Below are positions 1 through 5,933 of a stretch of 9,971 nt of DNA, in pieces. Origin of the DNA: Pseudomonadota bacterium (GTDB lineage Bacteria; Desulfobacterota; Anaeroferrophillalia; Anaeroferrophillales; Tharpellaceae); assembly GCA_015486445.1 (NCBI GenBank), contig WFRT01000266.1, positions 1-9,971 on the forward strand, written 5' to 3'. The notes under the pieces are model-generated. The model was not told the DNA's origin and ran no database searches. It saw only the letters and a program-made list of their open reading frames with translations. A program made the position numbers and the translations under genes. Each line of letters begins with the position of its first letter. The first letter of the stretch is position 1.

Positions 1-39
1 ACAGAAAAAGAGCAGAACAAACAGAATTTTTCTTAACAT
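1..39 (-). CDS. 5' end of a secreted or lipoprotein gene (partial)
   Basis: Only the first 13 codons lie in the window. On the minus strand a GAGGAGA ribosome-binding site (46-52) precedes two adjacent ATG codons at 40-42 and 37-39. The second has the better spacing (6 nt) and is chosen here. The peptide reads MLRKILFVLLFFC: a short basic start followed by a hydrophobic run, as in a signal peptide, ending at the edge on a cysteine that could belong to a lipobox. The gene is divergent from the MgtC gene. Its function cannot be judged from 13 residues. Confidence 0.6.
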   Translation of the reverse strand, partial: MLRKILFVLLFFC

Positions 40-42
40 CAT

Positions 43-325
43 CGGTCTCCTCGAAACTTCCCGAAATCCCGTCCGGAGGCAGCACGGCCTCTGCGGCCGG
101 GGAAAAAACAGCCTGGAACACAAGACCCGGAAGGGGATATCACATTCCTCTCTGGACTTCAACCCGGCCGGGCGCCGGGCAGATAGGGGTTGACGGCTTC
201 CGATGCGGTCGGGTAAGAATCAGGTATCGAAAAACCCGTCGGGGCGGCGCCAGGGACCCAAAAAGTCCGGCAATCCGGCGGAAAGCAGGCCCGATCAGCG
301 AAAACAGGAACGGAAAGGGGGCGGG
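43..325. other. Divergent intergenic region
   Basis: This 283-bp stretch separates the left-edge minus-strand gene from the plus-strand MgtC gene. It should carry the start signals of both. Apart from the two ribosome-binding sites (46-52 minus; about 313-320 plus) and a weak promoter-like pair at 190-219, I see no RNA gene, coding remnant or strong repeat. An open frame can be read upstream of the MgtC start from 203, but its residues are basic, low-complexity and unlike the family. Confidence 0.5.
190..219 (+). promoter_or_regulatory. Weak candidate sigma70 promoter for the MgtC cluster
   Basis: TTGACG (190-195) is 5/6 to the -35 consensus. It is followed after 18 nt by TAAGAA (214-219), which is a poor -10. 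It lies about 105 bp upstream of the MgtC start codon, in the right orientation. The weak -10 and the GC-rich surroundings make this tentative. Confidence 0.25.
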
Positions 326-1009
326 ATGGAACATTTAAGCAATTGGCTGATTTACGACTGGAACTACCTGGCCCGCCTCCTGGCGGCCATGGTGCTGGGC
401 GGCATGGTCGGGCTGGAGCGCCAGGTCCGGGGCCGGCCGGCCGGGCTGAGAACCAACATCCTGGTCTGCCTGGGCTCGGCAACCATCATCGTCGCCTTCC
501 AGAAACTGTTCATGGAAACCGGCCTGGATTCGGTTTCGGTGATGCGCTTCGACCCGGCCCGGGCCGCGGCCGGGGTCATCACCGGCATCGGCTTCTTAGG
601 GGCCGGCACCATTGTCAAGAGCAAGGATTTCGTCCGCGGACTGACCACCGCGGCCTCGATCTGGGTGGTCTCGGCAATCGGCATCACGGTCGGCCTCGGC
701 GAATACGACATCGCCCTGACCCTGACCGCCCTGGTCCTGGTGGCCCTCTACATCCTGCACCGCATCCCGATTCGGGCGGATCACTTTTTCACCCTGGAAC
801 TGGCCTGGCACGGCGAACTCAAACTGCTCGAAGAACTCTCCACCCAGCTGCAGGACGGGCGCCTGAAAATCCGCGACCGCAAGGTCAGGCGCTCCCCTAA
901 GACCGGGGAGTGCCGGGCCACCCTGGTCCTGCAGTACAAGAAAGAGAGTTGTCCGCAGCTCGACCGCCTGCTGGCCGACCCGCGCTTTGACGAAGTCGGC
1001 TGGCACTGA
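326..1009 (+). CDS. MgtC/SapB family inner-membrane protein
   Basis: This encodes a 227-aa protein of the MgtC/SapB family. These are inner-membrane proteins linked to growth at low magnesium and, in pathogens, to control of ATP synthase and intracellular survival; they are not proven magnesium transporters. Seen here: family signature LGGMVGLERQ at residues 24-33, followed by a GRPAGLRTNILVCLGSA block (36-52), then TGIGFLGAGTI (86-96) and RGLTTAASIWVVSAIG (104-119). About five hydrophobic segments occupy residues 15-145, and a soluble C-terminal region of about 80 residues matches the usual position of the ACT-like domain. The ATG at 326 is chosen because an AAAGGGGG ribosome-binding site precedes it and the family N-terminus begins just before the first membrane segment. 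It probably heads an operon: the lipoprotein gene starts 8 bp downstream. Longer MgtC proteins share this layout; the specific role is unknown. Confidence 0.9.
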   Translation: MEHLSNWLIYDWNYLARLLAAMVLGGMVGLERQVRGRPAGLRTNILVCLGSATIIVAFQKLFMETGLDSVSVMRFDPARAAAGVITGIGFLGAGTIVKSKDFVRGLTTAASIWVVSAIGITVGLGEYDIALTLTALVLVALYILHRIPIRADHFFTLELAWHGELKLLEELSTQLQDGRLKIRDRKVRRSPKTGECRATLVLQYKKESCPQLDRLLADPRFDEVGWH

Positions 1010-1017
1010 AGAAAAAA

Positions 1018-2331
1018 ATGAAAAAACCCTCTTTCCCCGGGTTGCGGATGTGCTGTTTCCGGGCCCTGGCCGGGCTCCTGGCCGGGCTCTGCCTGGCCGC
1101 CTGCTCCCATTACGAATACCGGGGAATCAACGAGGCCAACCTTCTCGGCCGGGCCCAGACCAAGGTCCAGGGCCGGGTCGAGGTTACCGCCACCCTCCTG
1201 AACGCCAAAGAAAGCTCCGCTCTTTTCGGCACCTTCGTCAACGATACCGGGGTGCAGCCGGTCTGGCTCCGGATCCGCAACAACGACCCGGTCGACTATT
1301 TTCTCTACTCGATCAGCATCGACCCGGAATATTTCTCTCCCCACGAAGCCGCCTGGAAAAACCATTTCACCTTCGCCGCCTATTCCAACGTCAAGATGAG
1401 CTCGATCTTCCGCCAGCGGGCCATCCATCCTTTCATCCCGGCCGGAGAAACGGTTTCCGGGTTCGTCTACACCCGGCTCGACGAGAAGGTCAAGGCCTTC
1501 ACCGTCGATCTGAAAACCGAGGGCAGCAAAGGCAAGTCGTTTTTCTTCTATTTCCACGTGCCGGGCGCCGAAGCCGAAAGCACCGGTCTCAAAACCGTGC
1601 TCGAGAAACAAAAAAACAGCGAGCTCACCCGGCTCGAAAGCCGGAAGGAACTGCGCCGCTGGATCGAGCGCCTGCCGCCCTGTGTTTTCGGCAAAGACGG
1701 CGTGACCCCGGCCGACCCCCTGAACCTGGTGATGATCGGCAAGATCGAAAACATCATGTCGGCCTTCATCATGCGGGGCTGGAAACCGGCTGAAAGCACC
1801 GATCTGGGCGCCCTCTGGAAAATGGCCAAATCTTTTTTCTTCGGGGCCCACTACCTCTACTCCCCGGTCTCCCCGCTCTACCTTTTCGGGCGCAGCCAGG
1901 ATTTAGCCCTGCAGAAGGCCCGGGAAACGATCAACGAGCGCAACCACCTCCGGCTCTGGGCGGCGCCGGCCCGGTTCAAGGGCCAGACCATCATCGTCGG
2001 CCAGATCAGCCGGGATATCGGCGTCCGCCTGACCGGCCGCCTCTCGCCGCCGACGACCCACGTCATCGACCCCGAGGTCGACGAAGCCCGCTGGTATCTC
2101 GAACAGGACCTGGTGCTCTCCCAGCGGGTCACCACCCTGGGGCTGGCCAAGGGCGTCGGTTTCGCCTCCGAGATGGAACCGCGCCACAACCTGATGGGTG
2201 ATCCCTACTACACCGACGGCCTCCGACTGGTCATTTTTTTCTCCGATGTCCCGACATCGTTCACGAAGGTCAAATTGCTGCCCTGGGAAAACCCCGAGGA
2301 CATCCGCTATCTCTACCATGAAGATTTCTGA
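1018..2331 (+). CDS. Lipoprotein with LssY_C-like C-terminal domain
   Basis: This 437-aa protein starts with a type II signal peptide: a basic N-terminus, a hydrophobic stretch at residues 14-26 and lipobox LAAC with the lipidated Cys at 29. The residue after it is Ser, which favours the outer membrane. Residues about 230-425 resemble the LssY C-terminal domain. The recognisable features are the SPLYLFGR segment near residue 284, then RNHLRLW, GQISRDIGVRLT, and the IDPEVDEARWYLEQDL block. In known proteins this domain often follows DedA or PAP2 phosphatase membrane domains; its biochemical role is not settled. Here it is carried on a lipoprotein instead. The middle region (30-230) is not recognised and looks beta-rich. 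The start lacks a clear ribosome-binding site; an in-frame ATG at 1048 would also keep the lipobox. The gene lies 8 bp after the MgtC gene and overlaps the next gene by 14 bp, so the three are probably one operon. Confidence 0.75.
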   Translation: MKKPSFPGLRMCCFRALAGLLAGLCLAACSHYEYRGINEANLLGRAQTKVQGRVEVTATLLNAKESSALFGTFVNDTGVQPVWLRIRNNDPVDYFLYSISIDPEYFSPHEAAWKNHFTFAAYSNVKMSSIFRQRAIHPFIPAGETVSGFVYTRLDEKVKAFTVDLKTEGSKGKSFFFYFHVPGAEAESTGLKTVLEKQKNSELTRLESRKELRRWIERLPPCVFGKDGVTPADPLNLVMIGKIENIMSAFIMRGWKPAESTDLGALWKMAKSFFFGAHYLYSPVSPLYLFGRSQDLALQKARETINERNHLRLWAAPARFKGQTIIVGQISRDIGVRLTGRLSPPTTHVIDPEVDEARWYLEQDLVLSQRVTTLGLAKGVGFASEMEPRHNLMGDPYYTDGLRLVIFFSDVPTSFTKVKLLPWENPEDIRYLYHEDF

Positions 2332-3391
2332 TTTTTTACCGGCCCGCCGGTTCCAGGCCGCCGCGGCAGTACTTTTCGCCGTGCTTCTGCTCTGCGGGCC
2401 GCAGATCGCGGCCGGGCAGCCGGAGACCGCGCCCGCCTACCGTTTCATCACCATCGGCAGCGGCCAGGTCAGCGGCATCTACTACCCGGTCGCCCAGACC
2501 TTGTGCCGCATCCTGAACCAGGAAAAAAAGCAGCCCGTCCTGCTGGCCTCGGTCGAACGCACCCGGGGTTCGCTCTACAATATCAGGGCGGTCAGCGCCG
2601 GGGTCTTCGAGTTCGCCCTGGCCCAGTCCGATCACCTGGCCGCGGCCCGCGACGGGCGCAAAGAGTTCAAGCACAAGATCAGCCACCTGCGCACGGTGTT
2701 TTCCCTGTATGAAGAGATTTTCACCATCGTCGTCAGGGACAAGAGCTCGATCCGCAAGCTCATCGACCTCAAGCACCGGCGCATCAGCACCGGCCGGCCG
2801 GGCTCGGGCGGCTACGCGACCATGCTCGCCCTGTTCGCAAGCTCAAACTGGCAAGACGATGATATAAAAGAGATAAACACCCTAAACTACGGCACGGCGC
2901 TTGATGAGTTGTGCCGCAACCAGGTCGACGCGGTGATCTTTACCGTCGGCCACCCTTTTCAGCCCCTGCTCGATGCCGACCGGGTCTGCCGGCTGCGGCT
3001 GCTCCCGGTCACCGGCCCGGTCATCGACAGGTTCCTGCGGCAGTCTCCCGGCTACACTTACACCTCAATCCCGGCCGGGCTGTACCCGGGGGTTGAGGCT
3101 CCGGTTGCCAGCTTCGGGGTCGCGGCCACCCTGATCAGTTCGGCCCGGGTTGACGACGAAATTGTCTACCGGGTCGTAAAAAGGGTCATGGAAAATCTCG
3201 ACCGCCTCAGGCGGGTCCACCCGGTTCTGAAAAACCTGACCCGCAGACAGATGATCTCCAATTGCAAGGCCGCCCCTTTCCATCCCGGCGCCCTGCGCTA
3301 CTACCGGGAAACCGGCCTGATCCCCGAGCCCCTGGCGACCCCGAACTGCCGGCCGCAACAGGCCGAATCCCGAACCCACAGAAAACCTTGA
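2318..3391 (+). CDS. TAXI family TRAP transporter solute-binding protein
   Basis: This encodes a 357-aa periplasmic protein. A signal peptide covers residues 1-32 (hydrophobic core 14-26, cleavage near IAA/G). The mature protein opens with TIGSGQVSGIYYPVAQTLCRIL at about residues 45-66, the typical TAXI-family start in which a Gly-rich turn and Tyr-Tyr-Pro lie in the ligand-binding lobe. The later FALAQSDHL, GRPGSGG and hinge-like segments also fit. TAXI proteins capture organic acids and amino acids and pass them to a fused DctQM-type TRAP permease. No permease gene is present on either side here, so the protein may serve a distant permease or have a sensory or accessory role with the lipoprotein and MgtC. 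The ATG at 2318 lies inside the end of the lipoprotein gene (14-bp overlap), which suggests translational coupling. An open frame continues upstream to 2198, but only the chosen start gives a signal peptide. Confidence 0.85.
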   Translation: MKISDFLPARRFQAAAAVLFAVLLLCGPQIAAGQPETAPAYRFITIGSGQVSGIYYPVAQTLCRILNQEKKQPVLLASVERTRGSLYNIRAVSAGVFEFALAQSDHLAAARDGRKEFKHKISHLRTVFSLYEEIFTIVVRDKSSIRKLIDLKHRRISTGRPGSGGYATMLALFASSNWQDDDIKEINTLNYGTALDELCRNQVDAVIFTVGHPFQPLLDADRVCRLRLLPVTGPVIDRFLRQSPGYTYTSIPAGLYPGVEAPVASFGVAATLISSARVDDEIVYRVVKRVMENLDRLRRVHPVLKNLTRRQMISNCKAAPFHPGALRYYRETGLIPEPLATPNCRPQQAESRTHRKP

Positions 3392-3404
3392 CCGTCGAGA
3401 ACGA

Positions 3405-3425
3405 ACGCCCCTTGCCACCGGGCGT
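3405..3425. repeat. Inverted repeat between convergent genes
   Basis: ACGCCC (3405-3410) and GGGCGT (3420-3425) form a perfect 6-bp stem with a 9-nt loop in the 52-bp gap between the convergent TAXI and zinc-ribbon genes. A second GC-rich stem (GCCGGG/CCCGGC, 3430-3444) follows at once. The position suits transcription termination from both sides. Neither stem is followed by a T-run in either direction, so these are not classical intrinsic terminators. Confidence 0.4.
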
Positions 3426-3443
3426 GGAAGCCGGGCCGCCCGG

Positions 3444-3806
3444 CTACGCGGCAAAAAGGGTCCAGTAGACCTGCCGGTCATCACCCTGGCAGCCCCGCAG
3501 CAGTTCCATGTGCCTTAAGATGGCAAAATTCTTTTCCAGCTCGCCCAGTTCCGCCCCCAGGATTTCGGCCAGTTCCGCAGGTTTTACCCGGCCCCTTTTT
3601 TTGATTTCCTCCAGCATCTTTTCCTGGAGCGGCAGCAGCTGCGGCCGGCCGCTTTCCAGGCCGCTCTTGGCGGAGTGCACGGCCCAGGGATCGCAGGCCT
3701 TGAGCGGTGAAACCACATCCATGTAACAGTCCTCGCAGAGCCTGCGGTTATCCAACTCGACCAGCTCGGACTCAGCAAACTCCTTCCGGCAACGCATACA
3801 TTTCAT
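3444..3806 (-). CDS. Small zinc-ribbon protein with probable winged-helix tail
   Basis: This encodes a 120-aa protein. The N-terminus has two CxxC knuckles (C3/C6 and C24/C27), MKCMRC and LCEDC, spaced as in treble-clef or LIM-like zinc ribbons. After a linker, residues about 58-118 carry a helix-rich segment (IKKRGRVKPAELAEILGAELGELEKNFAILRHMELLRG), then VYWTLF, which reads like a winged helix-turn-helix. A nucleic-acid-binding or regulatory role is inferred, not shown. The start at 3806 is fixed by a GGGAGG ribosome-binding site (3816-3821, 9-nt spacer) and by the cysteine motif beginning at residue 3. An open frame runs further upstream but has no family resemblance. The gene is divergent from the flavodoxin gene across 305 bp, so it could regulate it. 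Confidence 0.75.
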   Translation of the reverse strand: MKCMRCRKEFAESELVELDNRRLCEDCYMDVVSPLKACDPWAVHSAKSGLESGRPQLLPLQEKMLEEIKKRGRVKPAELAEILGAELGELEKNFAILRHMELLRGCQGDDRQVYWTLFAA

Positions 3807-3828
3807 TTCCACAAACCTCCCTGAAAAA

Positions 3829-3858
3829 AATAAAGTTTCAAAAAATAAGGTTTGGCAA
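3829..3858 (-). promoter_or_regulatory. Weak candidate promoter for the zinc-ribbon gene
   Basis: On the minus strand TTGCCA (3858-3853) is 5/6 to the -35 consensus. After 18 nt comes TTTATT (3834-3829), 4/6 to the -10. It lies directly upstream of the ribosome-binding site at 3816-3821, giving a very short leader. Low-complexity T-rich sequence makes chance matches likely. Confidence 0.3.
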
Positions 3859-3909
3859 CCAGTAACATGACCTGCAGTTAATCTACCAACTGGAAGGCTT
3901 TTAGACAAG

Positions 3910-3941
3910 GGCCGGTCGGAAACAATTTTCCGCCTCCGGCC
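3910..3941. repeat. Extended hairpin in the divergent intergenic region
   Basis: GGCCGG (3910-3915) pairs with CCGGCC (3936-3941). Inside it CGGAAA (3917-3922) pairs with TTTCCG (3927-3932) around a CAAT loop. That gives 12 bp of pairing broken only by one T on the left and three bases on the right. It has no T-tail on either strand. It could be a regulatory RNA structure or a cruciform-type repeat; it is not assignable to a known class. Confidence 0.5.
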
Positions 3942-3991
3942 GGCCGCAGGCGATAAAATAAACTTCCCCGGCCGCAAGCCCGGTTTTTCTG

Positions 3992-4019
3992 TTGACAAAA
4001 CATACTTGATTAGTATACT
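3992..4019 (+). promoter_or_regulatory. Strong sigma70 promoter of the flavodoxin gene, with overlapping palindrome
   Basis: A perfect TTGACA (-35, 3992-3997) is followed after 16 nt by TATACT (-10, 4014-4019). Transcription should start near 4026, leaving a leader of about 86 nt. The spacer and -10 also contain ATACT-N5-AGTAT (4002-4016) and the 8-bp palindrome AGTATACT (4012-4019). A dimeric repressor bound there would block RNA polymerase. HxlR- and MarR-type redox regulators use operators of this general sort, but the regulator is not identified. Confidence 0.75.
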
Positions 4020-4111
4020 TACAGACAACCCCGCACGGAAACTTTTCCCGGAAAACCATCCCCACCTGGCGGATTTTCCCTTCAACCCTTAATTTTACAG
4101 GAGAGACAGAC

Positions 4112-4561
4112 ATGGCAAAGATTCTCATCGCTTATTTCAGCCGCACCGGCACCACCGAAAAGATGGCCAACTACATTGCCGAGGGCGTGCGTTTCACCGG
4201 CTCCGAAGCCGTGTTGAAAAAGATTTCCCAACTCAAGGAAGAGGGCGACCTCGAAGGTTACGACGGCTACATTTTCGGCTGCCCGACCTACCACCGCGAC
4301 ATGACCAACAATTTCAAGACCTTCCTTTTCCTGGCTGAAAAAGCCGGCCTCGAAGGCAAGGCGGCCGGGGCTTTCGGCGCCTACACCCACTCCGGTGACG
4401 CCCCCCAGGTCATCGCCGACACCATGGAGTACGTCCTGAAGATGAAGCTGGTCTCACTGGGCTCTTTCAAGGCTTTGGAAGCCAAACTCAAATCGGACGA
4501 CCCCGAAACCCTGAAAGCCTGCCAGGACTACGGCAAGGCCGTGGCCGAAATGGCCGGCTGA
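4112..4561 (+). CDS. Flavodoxin family protein
   Basis: This 149-aa protein is a short-chain flavodoxin-like electron carrier or FMN-binding reductase of the cytoplasm. The first strand and phosphate-binding loop are clear: KILIAYFSRTGTTEKMA at residues 3-19, with S10-R11-T12-G13-T14-T15 contacting the FMN phosphate. The second FMN loop is FGCPTYHRDMTNN (about 53-65), and the third is GAYTHSGDAPQV (about 90-101). Length and motif order fit single-domain flavodoxins, with no fused domain. An AGGAGAG ribosome-binding site (4099-4105, 6-nt spacer) supports the start. It is a single-gene unit with its own strong promoter upstream and an intrinsic terminator downstream. Partner enzymes are not in the window, so the physiological electron donor and acceptor are unknown. 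Confidence 0.88.
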   Translation: MAKILIAYFSRTGTTEKMANYIAEGVRFTGSEAVLKKISQLKEEGDLEGYDGYIFGCPTYHRDMTNNFKTFLFLAEKAGLEGKAAGAFGAYTHSGDAPQVIADTMEYVLKMKLVSLGSFKALEAKLKSDDPETLKACQDYGKAVAEMAG

Positions 4562-4586
4562 TCGACCCGCCCGACCGCAACCCCTC

Positions 4587-4623
4587 AAAAGCCGCCGCCC
4601 CGAAAAGGGCCGGCGGCTTTTTA
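4587..4623 (+). terminator. Intrinsic terminator of the flavodoxin gene
   Basis: GCCGCCG (4591-4597) pairs with CGGCGGC (4611-4617). CCC (4598-4600) pairs with GGG (4607-4609) inside, around a CGAAAA loop, with one bulged C. A run of five T follows and an A-run precedes the stem. It lies 30 bp after the stop codon. Confidence 0.9.
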
Positions 4624-4702
4624 CTTTCCGTAAGAAAGCCCCCGGGAGACCGGGAAACTCGCCGCCCATCCCGGCCGCATCCAGAACGTCTACCCTGGTT
4701 TC

Positions 4703-5842
4703 ATGAAACGACCGACTTTCGTCATTCTCATAATCTTATTGCTGTTCTCGTCCATCGTCCCGGTCCGGGCCGGATGGCTGAGTGACACCTTCATCGACCC
4801 CGGCGACGGCTGTCTCGACATGAGCCGATGGCTGCTGGAGAAAGAGGGCTTCCTGCCGGTGCCGATAATCATCACGGAACCCGCAATCGGCTATGGCGGC
4901 GGGCTGGCGGCCGTCTATTTTCACGACAAGGTCGGGGCCCAGAAAGGAGTTCCGCCCAGCCTCTCGGTTTTATTCGGGGCGGCAACCGAAAACGACACCT
5001 GGCTGGTCGGCGGCGGCCACCTGGGGATCTGGGCCGACGACAATATCCGCTACACCGGCGGCCTCGGCGTGGGAACGATTAAAATGCGCTACTACGGGCT
5101 TTCGGGCCGCAACGACCGCGGGAACAGCCATGGCGTCCATTTTGAATCCGACGTCTTTTTCCTGATGCAGGAGATCCAGTTCCGTCTCTGGAAAAGCCCT
5201 TTCTTTGCCGGAATCGCCTACACCTTCGTGAATACCGACAACCAGTTCAGACTGACGCCCGACGAACCCCTGTTCGACCTGCCGGGAATCAAGTTCAAGA
5301 GCCGCGCCGCGGCAGTCACCCTGATGCTCAACTACGATACCCGGGACAACCTTTTTACCCCGAACCGCGGGGTCGCGGCGGAACTGAAAGCGATGGATTT
5401 CAATGATCTCTGGGGCAGCGATCAGGATTTCCGGCGCTACGGCGCCTCGATTCTCAGCTACACGACATTAAGCAACCGGCTGGTGCTGGGCCTGCGCGCA
5501 GAGGGCGAAATGGTGGACGGAAACGCCCCTTTCTATGCCTATCCCTACATCGACATGCGGGGCATCAAAGCCATGCAGTACCAGGGGGAGAAGGTGCTGC
5601 TGGGTGAAATCGAGCTGCGCTGGAAACTGACCCCGCGCTGGTTCCTGGTCGGTTTCGGCGGGACCGGCAAGGCCTTCAACGACGACATGCGCGAGGATTC
5701 CGATATAATTTACGGCAGAGGGGCGGGAATACGCTACCTGATAGCCTCGAAACTGGGCCTGCAGCTCGGGTTTGACGTGGCCAGGGGCCCGGATGACACC
5801 TCCATCTACATTCAATTCGGCAGTTCATGGGTCATGCAGTAA
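4703..5842 (+). CDS. Omp85/BamA-TamA-like outer-membrane barrel without POTRA domains
   Basis: This encodes a 379-aa outer-membrane protein. Residues 1-23 form a signal peptide (MKRP start, hydrophobic 6-19, cleavage VRA/G). The mature chain is rich in alternating amphipathic strands. It carries YDTRDNLFTPNRG at about 211-223, the motif that opens the Omp85 surface-antigen barrel in many family members, and MRG at 285-287, resembling the conserved (V/I)RG(F/Y) of loop 6. Full BamA or TamA proteins have N-terminal POTRA domains; here only about 25 residues separate the signal peptide from the first strand-like region, so this is a barrel alone. It ends in Val-Met-Gln rather than the aromatic residue usual for BAM substrates. 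Similar lone barrels are usually annotated only as BamA/TamA family protein; function is unknown. No good ribosome-binding site is seen, but the signal peptide fixes the start. It stands alone after the flavodoxin terminator. Confidence 0.8.
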   Translation: MKRPTFVILIILLLFSSIVPVRAGWLSDTFIDPGDGCLDMSRWLLEKEGFLPVPIIITEPAIGYGGGLAAVYFHDKVGAQKGVPPSLSVLFGAATENDTWLVGGGHLGIWADDNIRYTGGLGVGTIKMRYYGLSGRNDRGNSHGVHFESDVFFLMQEIQFRLWKSPFFAGIAYTFVNTDNQFRLTPDEPLFDLPGIKFKSRAAAVTLMLNYDTRDNLFTPNRGVAAELKAMDFNDLWGSDQDFRRYGASILSYTTLSNRLVLGLRAEGEMVDGNAPFYAYPYIDMRGIKAMQYQGEKVLLGEIELRWKLTPRWFLVGFGGTGKAFNDDMREDSDIIYGRGAGIRYLIASKLGLQLGFDVARGPDDTSIYIQFGSSWVMQ

Positions 5843-5933
5843 GGGGTGAAAAACCTTATCCGCCCGGTTTCATTAAACACGAAATGCACATCAAGTTATG
5901 GTGAATATCGGTTTGAAGGTTTTTGTCATTCTA
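5843..5933. other. Convergent junction between chromosomal backbone and accessory region
   Basis: These 91 bp lie between the ends of the barrel gene (plus) and the TPR gene (minus). AAACC (5853-5857) and GGTTT (5868-5872) can form a weak stem, but no convincing terminator, tRNA end or attachment-site repeat is visible. Base composition and strand usage change here. Confidence 0.45.

Larger units (their letters stand above)
3807..4111. other. Divergent intergenic region between zinc-ribbon and flavodoxin genes
   Basis: This stretch of 305 bp holds no gene. It contains the strong flavodoxin promoter (3992-4019) with palindromic sequence over its -10 box, an extended hairpin (3910-3941), a weak minus-strand promoter candidate (3829-3858), and the ribosome-binding sites of both flanking genes. 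Its AT-rich parts (3820-3860, 3990-4030) contrast with the GC-rich coding surroundings, as expected for promoters. Confidence 0.6.

Noticed and set aside
203..325. N-terminal extension of the MgtC protein
   Set aside because: Adds 41 basic, low-complexity residues with no ribosome-binding site, while the ATG at 326 has a good site and the family-typical start.
781..1851. Long minus-strand open frame of 356 codons
   Set aside because: Antisense to the MgtC and lipoprotein genes, which both carry clear family motifs. GC-rich coding sequence commonly leaves long open antisense frames; the translation shows no family resemblance.
3405..3444. Bidirectional intrinsic terminator between the TAXI and zinc-ribbon genes
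   Set aside because: The stems are good but no T-run follows in either direction, so it is kept only as an inverted repeat.
3807..4085. N-terminal extension of the zinc-ribbon protein
   Set aside because: It would run through the flavodoxin promoter region. The start at 3806 has a GGGAGG site and puts the first CxxC at residue 3.
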